Assembly (NCBI GenBank): GCA_017648225.1
Contig: JAGCJE010000288.1
Span: forward strand, 1 to 7,791
Source of the DNA: Kiritimatiellia bacterium
GTDB taxonomy: Bacteria; Verrucomicrobiota; Kiritimatiellia; RFP12; UBA1067
DNA length: 7,791 bases
Reading direction: 5' to 3'
Of the stretch, positions 1 through 6,083 are shown one piece after another (within the stretch, counting starts at the first letter, position 1; the number at the start of each line of letters is the position of its first letter). The position numbers and the translations under genes are program-made. A model generated the notes under the pieces. The model did no database searches, had not been told where the DNA came from, and was given only the letters and a program-made list of their open reading frames with translations.

Positions 1-228
1 AATGTTGCCCCCGGTTCCGGCGTTCCCGTTCTCGTCGCCGGTATTTTCGCAGGTCTCGCCATCGGTCTTTCGGCGCTTTTCCAGGGTCGCGCCGGTGCCG
101 CCGCTTGTGATGCTCAGGCCGAAACGAATCAGGGCTTCACCAACTACCTCGCCGCGCTCGGCATCGTGGAGACGGTCGCCATTTTCGCGATGGTTTTCGC
201 GCTTATCGCTCTCGGCGCGATTAAGTAA
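1..228 (+). CDS. ntpK: V/A-type ATPase proteolipid subunit K, 3' part
   Basis: This is the C-terminal 75 residues of a membrane-rotor proteolipid (c/K subunit) of a V/A-type ATPase; the start lies before the window. The rotor ring moves H+ or Na+ across the inner membrane, coupled to ATP synthesis or hydrolysis. The visible part is a glycine/alanine-rich helix (about residues 8-27) ending in FQGRAGAAA, a polar loop, then a second helix with GIVETVAIF. Glu57 of the visible part (bases 169-171) is in the position of the ion-binding carboxylate of this family. Gln28 (bases 82-84) resembles the Gln that helps bind Na+ in sodium-type rings, so Na+ coupling is possible but not shown. Frame 1 is open from base 1 to TAA at 226-228. 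The next gene's ATG follows at once, suggesting this is the last ATPase gene of an operon that continues upstream. The family is secure; the symbol ntpK (also called atpK) is by analogy. Confidence 0.88.
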   Translation, partial: NVAPGSGVPVLVAGIFAGLAIGLSALFQGRAGAAACDAQAETNQGFTNYLAALGIVETVAIFAMVFALIALGAIK

Positions 229-2013
229 ATGCGCGTTAAACCGAAATACATCTGGTTCCTCGCCTTCACTGCGATATTTGCGGTGTTGGCGAGCGTCGTT
301 TTTTGGGGCACATGGGCGTTGGACGTTGTTCCGATTATGCCCGACTGCCCGACATCGTTTTCGATAGATTATTCAGGTGACTTCTGCCGCAATTGGCTTT
401 TGAACGGCAAGTTTGTGCCGGGAGACATCATAGCCTTTATCGGGGATCCGTATTTCTGGGTCGAACTTAAATACGTATTGGCTCTTTTCTTCGCCGCGTT
501 TGCGCTTTCGTACTTTTTGATCGGGCGCGGCTTGAGCCGTTTCGCGGCGTATTCGGCGGGACTCTTCCTCGCTTTCTGCGGTTATTGGTGCACGCTTTTT
601 TCGGCAGGCCATCTCGGTTGGTTTCAATGGATGACGTACGGAGTTTTCGCATTCGGTCTTATCGATAGAATGCTTGAGAAGGGTAAGTTTCGTCATTCGG
701 TGATGCTCGGCGCGGTTGTTGCCTGGGGTAGTTTCTACCAAGCCGATTTGTGGCTTATTTTTACATTTTTCACTTCGATTTATTTTGCATTCCGCTCTAT
801 CATGGTGCGCCCAGGATGGAAGGCGTGGGCGCTTCGCTCGATTGTGGCGCTCGCCGTTTTTATCGGAATCGGACTTCCCAGTTTCCGTTCTGCGCTTTAT
901 TCCGATCTCGCGGGTCGCGATAAACAGATTGATGAAGGCCAGACGTTGACAGAAGACTCTCTCAGTCCTGAGGAGAAGCGTTGGCGTTTCGTCACCAACT
1001 GGTCGATGCCGCCTGAAGATACGAAGGAGTTTTTTGTAGCCGGAGTTCACGGTGATACGAGCTGTCCCATGACATTGGCGATAGGTAAGGCGCGTAAAGT
1101 GGATGTTAAACCCTACGAAGGTCGTATGGGTAGACCCTTGATGCCCAACGGCGAAGAGGCTTCGAGCGGGAATTACCGTCAGCATTCATTATATCTTGGA
1201 TGGATGACATGTATTTTTGCGCTTTTGGGAGTTGTCTCAATGTTTTTTAAAGGCGATTCAGACGAGAAAAAGTTTTTCGATAAAAGAATAACTATCGCGT
1301 TCTTTTTAACGGCGGCGGTTGTTTTCTGGGTTTTCTCGATGGGTCGTTATGTTGAAGGGGTTTACAGGTGTGTTTTCGCGCTTCCTTTCGGCGATTATCT
1401 CCGAGCTCCCGTAAAATGGCATCATTTGACTGAATTTTGTATTGTTGTTCTCGCGGCGTACGGTCTTCATTTCGCCTGGAAACTTATTTCGCCATATGGT
1501 AATTTCGCGCGAGTGATCCTCGTTGCTGTCGTGCTTTACGGCGCCTTTGATCTTGTTGGCGAAGCGAAAAAATTCTGCGCACCACATTCGGCAGACACGA
1601 TTGTAGGACAGTTCCCTCAACCGGCTCCTCCTGACAGAGAACAGTTAGAAAACATGTACAATGCTGTTGTAAGGCGCAAGCCCACCAATTACGAAATCCG
1701 TGAATCATCGAAAAGACGGGATGAATATTTCGAATCGTTGAAATCCAATGGACTCACAGTTGTTGGAACCGTGAAAAACAAATGTCTCATCGCGCCCGAG
1801 GTTCAAATGGATCTTGATTTTCCTGTAGTTGAACAGAAGGTACCCCGCCCGGGTCTAGTTAAGCGCGAACATGATAAGGAGTTGAGCGGCTTTGCGTTCG
1901 CCGCCGCCGCAGCATCTCTTGCGCTCACGGTTTTAACTCTTCTTTACCTTTCTCTCTCGTTGTTTGTAAAACGTTTTGACCGCATCAAAATTTTAAAAGG
2001 AAAACAAATATGA
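229..2013 (+). CDS. Polytopic membrane protein, distantly YfhO/GT-C-like
   Basis: This 594-residue inner-membrane protein has about 11 hydrophobic segments, near residues 8-31, 81-99, 104-124, 130-146, 157-187, 202-219, 321-341, 354-372, 400-418, 426-443 and 555-579. Two larger soluble parts lie at about 220-320 and 445-550. The architecture, with acidic residues in the first outer loop (Asp32, Asp47, Asp51), the segment TNWSMPPEDTKEF (256-268) and LRAPVKWHHL (391-400), resembles YfhO-family membrane proteins. Those are GT-C-fold proteins linked to glycosylation of cell-wall polymers or lipids. It is shorter than the usual YfhO proteins of roughly 800 residues or more. The ATG directly follows the stop of the ATPase subunit gene, and no Shine-Dalgarno distinct from upstream coding sequence is seen, so translation is probably coupled. 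Its TGA overlaps the ATG of the next gene. I infer a sugar- or lipid-linked envelope role; substrate and activity are unknown. It is certainly a real gene, but the family call is moderate. Confidence 0.8.
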   Translation: MRVKPKYIWFLAFTAIFAVLASVVFWGTWALDVVPIMPDCPTSFSIDYSGDFCRNWLLNGKFVPGDIIAFIGDPYFWVELKYVLALFFAAFALSYFLIGRGLSRFAAYSAGLFLAFCGYWCTLFSAGHLGWFQWMTYGVFAFGLIDRMLEKGKFRHSVMLGAVVAWGSFYQADLWLIFTFFTSIYFAFRSIMVRPGWKAWALRSIVALAVFIGIGLPSFRSALYSDLAGRDKQIDEGQTLTEDSLSPEEKRWRFVTNWSMPPEDTKEFFVAGVHGDTSCPMTLAIGKARKVDVKPYEGRMGRPLMPNGEEASSGNYRQHSLYLGWMTCIFALLGVVSMFFKGDSDEKKFFDKRITIAFFLTAAVVFWVFSMGRYVEGVYRCVFALPFGDYLRAPVKWHHLTEFCIVVLAAYGLHFAWKLISPYGNFARVILVAVVLYGAFDLVGEAKKFCAPHSADTIVGQFPQPAPPDREQLENMYNAVVRRKPTNYEIRESSKRRDEYFESLKSNGLTVVGTVKNKCLIAPEVQMDLDFPVVEQKVPRPGLVKREHDKELSGFAFAAAAASLALTVLTLLYLSLSLFVKRFDRIKILKGKQI

Positions 2014-3572
2014 ACAAAAAACTCACTACCGTTATGATGGCGCTTGCGGCGAGCGCACTTTGCGCTGCCGAATTGAACACTAGGGCCTATCTTGAAAGCC
2101 GTCCCGATTGGCAGCGTCTCAACGATAAAGCCGTTTCGCTCGCCAAGAAGAATATGGAGAAGTTAGACGGCTGGAAAACCCAGATGACGTGTATGCCCGG
2201 CGTCGGTATAATCTGGCAGTGGGACAGCTGCTACATGGCTCTTTACGGCGGCTATACTCCCGGAAACTACAACGGTCTCGGAAATCTCGACAACCTCTAT
2301 CAGATGCAGGGTGAAGACGGTTATATCTCGATGGCCTATACTTACGAAACGCGTAAGCCGACCTGGGCTGGCCGCATCAATCCCCCGCTTTACGCCTGGT
2401 GCGAGTGGCTTTACGCCGAACGCACGGGAGATTTGACGCGCTTACCTAAGGCTTATGAGGCTTGCTCTAAGTATTACCGCTGGCTCAAGGCCAACAGAAC
2501 GCGCGAGAAAAACGGCCTGTATTATTTCGAGGATACCGGATCTTCGGGTATGGACAACTCTCCGAGAAGCGGCTATTTCGCCGAGCATCAGAAGGGCAGC
2601 GACGTATGCTTCGTCGACCTTTGCTGCCAGCAGGTTCTCGCGGCGCGCTGCCTCGCTAAGATGGCGCCTTATGTCGGTAAGCCCGAAGAGGCTAAAACCT
2701 GGAACCATGAAGCCGATCATCTCGCCGAGAAGATCAACGATCTCATGTGGTGCGAGAAGACCGGGTTCTATCACGACCTTTACATAAACACAAACAATAA
2801 ACTCGCCGTCAAGACAGCCGCCGCGTTCTGGGCGCTCGTTTCGGGCGTCGCGACCCCCGATCGCGCCGCAAAGCTCGCGGCTCACCTGACAAATGAAAAC
2901 ACCTTCGGATCTAAGTACCCCGTTCCTTCGCTTTCAAAGGACGATCCCAATTACGATCCTTACGGCGGCTACTGGCTTGGCGGCGTATGGCCGCCCATCG
3001 TCTATATGACATGCCGCGGTTTGCGCGAGAACGGCTATGGGAATCTTTCCCGCGATATCGCGCGTAAGCATCTCGATCAGATGTGCGATGTTCTTTTCAA
3101 TTACAGGACGAAGGCGAAGAGCAAAAAGTTTTCGTTCGCTTCGTCTACCGACGAAGAGATCGGCACGATCTGGGAGTGCTACGCGCCTGAGTTCGCCGAG
3201 CCTGCGCGCGACAAACTCGGCAAACAGGTACGTAAGAACTTTGTCGGCTGGGGCGGGTTAGGTCCGATCATTCTCTTTGTCGAGGATATCATCGGTCTTG
3301 ACATCAACGCTCTCGAAAACAGAATCGACTGGAGAATTTCCGAGACCGGCAACCAGGGGATGAAGGACATTCCGTTCAACGGCGGCAAGGTTTCTCTTTC
3401 GGCTTTCGTTCCCGACAAGCGCTTTTTCAGCGTTACGGTTGAGACAGACCGTCCTTTGCGTCTGCGCGTTTTCTCTGCCGATGGCACCCACCGCGTCGTC
3501 AAGTACATTAAGCCCGGTGTTACCAAGTTCCATTCGCGCGAACCTTCGGCCGAGCATGACGCTCCGCTGTGA
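2010..3572 (+). CDS. Secreted (alpha/alpha)6 glycoside hydrolase (GH63/GH37/MGH-like)
   Basis: This 520-residue exported protein probably hydrolyses alpha-glycosidic bonds in the periplasm or outside the cell. Residues 1-19 or 20 (MNKK, hydrophobic stretch, ALCAA) form a type I signal peptide; no lipobox fits. The body matches six-hairpin, clan GH-G-type enzymes (GH63, GH37 trehalase, mannosylglycerate hydrolase). Landmarks are IWQWDSCYMA (68-77), GMDNSPR (180-186), YWLGGVWPPIVY (321-332) and IWECYAPE (387-394). By family analogy Asp182 is the catalytic acid and Glu389 the likely base. After about residue 455 a short beta-rich C-terminal part follows (VSLSAFVP, FFSVTVET, LRLRVFS). The start is supported by AAAAGG at 1995-2000, nine bases before the ATG, and by ATGA overlap with the membrane-protein gene, so the two are probably co-translated. 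The exact substrate (glucoside, trehalose, mannosylglycerate or another glycan) cannot be read from the sequence. Confidence 0.85.
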   Translation: MNKKLTTVMMALAASALCAAELNTRAYLESRPDWQRLNDKAVSLAKKNMEKLDGWKTQMTCMPGVGIIWQWDSCYMALYGGYTPGNYNGLGNLDNLYQMQGEDGYISMAYTYETRKPTWAGRINPPLYAWCEWLYAERTGDLTRLPKAYEACSKYYRWLKANRTREKNGLYYFEDTGSSGMDNSPRSGYFAEHQKGSDVCFVDLCCQQVLAARCLAKMAPYVGKPEEAKTWNHEADHLAEKINDLMWCEKTGFYHDLYINTNNKLAVKTAAAFWALVSGVATPDRAAKLAAHLTNENTFGSKYPVPSLSKDDPNYDPYGGYWLGGVWPPIVYMTCRGLRENGYGNLSRDIARKHLDQMCDVLFNYRTKAKSKKFSFASSTDEEIGTIWECYAPEFAEPARDKLGKQVRKNFVGWGGLGPIILFVEDIIGLDINALENRIDWRISETGNQGMKDIPFNGGKVSLSAFVPDKRFFSVTVETDRPLRLRVFSADGTHRVVKYIKPGVTKFHSREPSAEHDAPL

Positions 3573-3581
3573 ACTGATAGC

Positions 3582-3605
3582 TAGCATATGCTATAATAGA
3601 GACCT
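3582..3605 (+). promoter_or_regulatory. Extended -10 promoter before rnfD, with palindrome
   Basis: TATAAT at 3592-3597 is preceded by TGC (3589-3591), a perfect extended -10 element. No good -35 is visible: the best candidates around 3568-3575 match TTGACA poorly, which an extended -10 can tolerate. Transcription would begin near 3603-3606, at or just before the rnfD ATG, giving a leaderless or nearly leaderless mRNA. A perfect 12-bp palindrome, TAGCATATGCTA (3582-3593), overlaps the first two bases of the -10 and could be an operator or chance. The element sits in a 33-bp gap after the glycoside hydrolase gene, which has no terminator. This is sequence-pattern evidence only. Confidence 0.6.
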
Positions 3606-4592
3606 ATGAAACCTAAAGATTCATCGCCTCATTTCATTTTAAGTTCGAGTCCGCACGCCCATTCTCACGCGAGCGTCTCGCGCATTATGCTTGATGTCAT
3701 AATCGCGCTTCTGCCGACGACTGCGGCGGGCATTTGGTTTTTCGGAATGCCCGCCGTATGGACGATCGCCGTGTGCGTTTCGACATGTCTTGCGGTCGAG
3801 GCGATGTGCCGCCTCGCCATGAAGCGCGAAGGGACGATAGGGGATTCCTCCGCCGTTCTGACGGGGCTTCTCCTGGCGCTGAATCTTCCAGCGGGGATTC
3901 CTCTGTGGATGGCTGCGCTCGGATCAGCCTTTGCGATAACCGTCTGCAAGCAGGTCTTCGGCGGTCTCGGTAAAAATCCGTTCAACCCCGCTCTTGCCGC
4001 CCGCGCGTTTCTTCTTATTTCGTTTACGGGCCCCATGACCACGTGGCTTAAGCCGTACTGGTGGAAAACCCCTGACGCGGTCACGACGGCGACCCCGCTC
4101 GCTTCCATGAAGCCGATGTTCGACGCGGCCGCGACAACGACGGCGACGCCTCATGCTGGCAGCGACGGCATCCCCGCGCTTTGGGATCTCGTAATCGGCA
4201 ATATGCCCGGATGTATCGGCGAGGTTTCCGCTGTTGCGCTTCTTCTAGGCGGCGTTTATCTTCTTTTCCGGAAGGTGATTTCGTGGCATATTCCGGTTTC
4301 GTTCATCGCCACCGTCTGGATTTACTCGCTTGTTTCCGGCGGTGCTCCGGCCCATGTTCAGGTATTGACGGGCGGCGTTCTTCTCGGCGCGATATTTATG
4401 GCGACCGATTATGTTACGACGCCCGCGACTTCCAAGGGGAAGATCGTTTTCGGCGTCGGCTGCGGCGCGCTCTGCATGCTTATCCGTCAGTTCGGTTCCT
4501 ATCCCGAAGGGTGCAGTTTTGCGATTCTCATTATGAACGCGTTTACTCCGCTCATCAGCCGCTGGACTCAACCTAAACCTTTTGGAGGTTAG
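3606..4592 (+). CDS. rnfD: Rnf electron transport complex subunit D
   Basis: This 328-residue inner-membrane protein carries covalently bound FMN in the Rnf complex, which couples ferredoxin:NAD+ electron transfer to Na+ or H+ pumping. Family landmarks are SSSPHAHSHASVSRIMLDVIIALLP (13-37, quoted in part here as SPHAHS and IMLDVIIALLP), FGGLGKNPFNPALAARAF (118-135), ATDYVTTPAT (266-275) and IRQFGSYPEGCSFAIL (293-308). The ApbE flavinylation pattern DxxT-x-AT is present as Asp157...Thr160-Thr161-Ala162-Thr163, followed by PL; Thr163 is the predicted FMN attachment site. About eight to ten hydrophobic helices are visible. Length suits RnfD and is shorter than NqrB. ATG 3606 is the only possible start, because TAG stands in frame at 3597-3599 and the conserved N-terminal block begins by residue 14. 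There is no Shine-Dalgarno, in line with a leaderless start. rnfC, E, A and B are absent on both sides; only rnfG follows. Confidence 0.93.
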   Translation: MKPKDSSPHFILSSSPHAHSHASVSRIMLDVIIALLPTTAAGIWFFGMPAVWTIAVCVSTCLAVEAMCRLAMKREGTIGDSSAVLTGLLLALNLPAGIPLWMAALGSAFAITVCKQVFGGLGKNPFNPALAARAFLLISFTGPMTTWLKPYWWKTPDAVTTATPLASMKPMFDAAATTTATPHAGSDGIPALWDLVIGNMPGCIGEVSAVALLLGGVYLLFRKVISWHIPVSFIATVWIYSLVSGGAPAHVQVLTGGVLLGAIFMATDYVTTPATSKGKIVFGVGCGALCMLIRQFGSYPEGCSFAILIMNAFTPLISRWTQPKPFGG

Positions 4593-4623
4593 GAGTTAGT
4601 AGTTAGGGGTTAGGAGCTAGGAG
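4589..4623 (+). repeat. Five tandem heptamers, consensus TTAGGAG
   Basis: Five back-to-back 7-bp units start at 4589, 4596, 4603, 4610 and 4617: TTAGGAG, TTAGTAG, TTAGGGG, TTAGGAG and CTAGGAG. Three differ from the consensus by one base. The array begins inside the last rnfD codons, contains the rnfD TAG stop (4590-4592), and fills the first part of the rnfD-rnfG gap. Because seven is not a multiple of three, TAG stops fall in all three frames, so the array is a complete translation barrier. The units also contain AGGAG Shine-Dalgarno cores, though the last (GGAGG, 4620-4624) is 21 bases before the rnfG ATG, too far for normal use. Function is unknown. Confidence 0.85.
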
Positions 4624-4645
4624 GAAGTATTAAAGGCTTTAAAGA

Positions 4646-5170
4646 ATGAAAAAGATTATTGGATTGATCTTGAGTTTGACGATCATAGCTGCCGTGTGCG
4701 CGGGCGTTCTGGCTTATGTATCTAAACTGACCGAAGAGCCGATCGCCAAGGCAGCGGTCGAAAAAAAGGAACGTGCGGCTAAGGCCGTGATGCCCGAAGG
4801 CGTCGTGTCCGTCGAAGACAGAAAGATCGCGTTTGTCGGCAGGGACGCTTCCGGTAAAATCATCGGCTATGCTCTTGAAGGCAAGGACTCTGGCGGGTAC
4901 GGCGGCGATATCGTTCTCATGGTGGGCTTTAAGGCCGACAAGAAAACGGTCGTATGTTATAAGAAGCTTGTCGCCAACGAGACTCCCGGTCTCGGTTCCA
5001 AACTTGAATCGCCGGAGTTTTCGTCCCAGTTTGAAAACCGCTCGGCTGAGGCTCTCAAGGTTAAAAAGGACGGCGGCGAGATTGAGGCGATTACCGCCGC
5101 GACGATAACTTCGCGTGCTGTTTGCAAGGCGATCGAGAATGCGCGCACAAAGCTCTCAGAGCTTGAATGA
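4646..5170 (+). CDS. rnfG: Rnf electron transport complex subunit G
   Basis: This 174-residue protein has one N-terminal membrane anchor (about 4-25) and a periplasmic FMN-binding domain (FMN_bind family). It carries covalent FMN in the Rnf complex and passes electrons to and from RnfD. Landmarks are GKDSGGYGGDIVLMVGF (79-95), NETPGLGSK (111-119) and the flavinylation site EAITAATITSRAV (147-159), where Thr153 is the predicted FMN-linked residue. The usual pattern is DxxTGAT; here Asp is Glu147 and Gly is Ala151, both mild deviations. Length fits RnfG rather than the longer NqrC. The start is supported by AAAGG at 4632-4636 with a nine-base spacer, the same geometry as two other genes here. 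It follows rnfD after 53 bp that include the heptamer array, and its TGA is one base from the next ATG, so an operon with the acyltransferase is likely. Confidence 0.92.
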   Translation: MKKIIGLILSLTIIAAVCAGVLAYVSKLTEEPIAKAAVEKKERAAKAVMPEGVVSVEDRKIAFVGRDASGKIIGYALEGKDSGGYGGDIVLMVGFKADKKTVVCYKKLVANETPGLGSKLESPEFSSQFENRSAEALKVKKDGGEIEAITAATITSRAVCKAIENARTKLSELE

Positions 5171-5171
5171 C

Positions 5172-6083
5172 ATGGCTAAGAAAAGTGCTTTTACAATAAA
5201 TTTCGAATATTACCTTCTTAGGTTTTTCTGCGGATTCGTAAATCTGATTCCATATCGCGTCGCGATGGGTATCGCCGCTTTTTTCGCCTGGACCGCCGTA
5301 AGGGTCTTTAAACTCCGCAGCAAGCGTACGATGGCGCGACTGAAAGGCGTCTTTCCCGACAAGAGCGAGAGGGAACTTAAGCGTATCGCCTTCCGCAGTT
5401 TTGCGAATATCCTTCAGTCGGGCGTGGAGATGATCCGTGCCCCTCGGCTTACGCGCAGGTGGATGGACCGACATGTCGTGGACGGCAAGCTCTACAAGGA
5501 TCGTCTACAGGCCTACGTCGATGAAGGAAAAGGCGTCGTGATTATGGTGCCCCATTCCGGCAACTGGTATATGGCGGCGTGGTCGATGGCCAAATACGGG
5601 CTTCCGCTTTTCGCGATCGCCGCGAAGCAGCGCAATCCGAAAATCAACGAATGGATGAAGCGTCAGTATGGTGACATCGAGGTTGTCGAGAGGGGCAGCG
5701 CGAGGACGCTTGTGGAAATAAGGAAGAAGCTCGAGGAAGGGCGCGCTTTCGCGATTCTTCCCGATTTGCGCGTAAAGGAACCGGACGTCGAGGTTGACTT
5801 TCTCGGCGGTAAGGCGAACGTTTCGCGCGGCGGCGCGATGTTCGCCGTCAAATGCGGCTCTCCCATAGTCGTTGCCGTCATGCGCCGCGAAAAGGGCAGG
5901 CATGTCTTTGATCATCTCGGAACGCTGCGTCCCGACCCAGATGCGGCGGACAAAAAGGCCGAGGCCGCCCGTCTTACGAAGGAGGCAATGGCGCTTATCG
6001 ACGAGAAAATCCGTCTTTATCCGGAACATTGGTTCTGGTACAACAAGCGTTGGATTTTAGAGCCGGTGCATAAGAAGTCATGA
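5172..6083 (+). CDS. LpxL/HtrB-like lipid A acyltransferase
   Basis: This 303-residue inner-membrane protein of the lysophospholipid acyltransferase superfamily (Lip_A_acyltrans) is expected to add a secondary acyl chain to lipid A or a related lipid at the cytoplasmic face. Landmarks are an N-terminal hydrophobic anchor (about 12-45), MVPHSGNWYMAAW (125-137), VVERGSARTLVEIRKKLEEG (171-190), ILPDLRVKEPDVEVDFLGG (195-213, about 19 residues) and YPEHWFWYNKRW (283-294). The catalytic dyad normally reads HX4(D/E); here His128 is kept but the acidic position is Tyr133. It may therefore be inactive, use another acid, or have a shifted role. I start it at ATG 5172, one base after the rnfG stop (TGACATG), because the longer 322-residue frame from 5115 would overlap rnfG by 56 bases and adds an arginine-rich non-homologous extension. 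No clear Shine-Dalgarno is seen, so coupling to rnfG translation is probable. Specific acceptor and acyl chain are unknown. Confidence 0.86.
   Translation: MAKKSAFTINFEYYLLRFFCGFVNLIPYRVAMGIAAFFAWTAVRVFKLRSKRTMARLKGVFPDKSERELKRIAFRSFANILQSGVEMIRAPRLTRRWMDRHVVDGKLYKDRLQAYVDEGKGVVIMVPHSGNWYMAAWSMAKYGLPLFAIAAKQRNPKINEWMKRQYGDIEVVERGSARTLVEIRKKLEEGRAFAILPDLRVKEPDVEVDFLGGKANVSRGGAMFAVKCGSPIVVAVMRREKGRHVFDHLGTLRPDPDAADKKAEAARLTKEAMALIDEKIRLYPEHWFWYNKRWILEPVHKKS

Noticed and set aside
2..367. 121-residue + frame beginning at the window edge
   Set aside because: It is Ser/Arg/Pro-rich, out of frame with the clear ATPase proteolipid sequence and with the next gene, so it is a shadow.
373..1185. 270-residue open frame on the minus strand
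   Set aside because: It lies opposite the well-supported membrane-protein gene, has an arginine/threonine-rich composition with no recognisable motif, and reads as a complementary-strand shadow.
4631..4641. TAAAG-G-CTTTA small palindrome before rnfG
   Set aside because: The arms are only five bases, AT-rich, and overlap the Shine-Dalgarno; no reason to think it is functional.
3606..5170. NqrB/NqrC identity for the two flavoproteins
   Set aside because: Lengths of 328 and 174 residues fit RnfD and RnfG. NqrB and NqrC are longer, and no other nqr gene is nearby.
5115..5171. Longer start for the acyltransferase (adds 19 residues)
   Set aside because: It would overlap rnfG by 56 bases, its extra residues are unlike the family's N-terminus, and ATG 5172 sits one base after the rnfG stop, the usual coupling arrangement.
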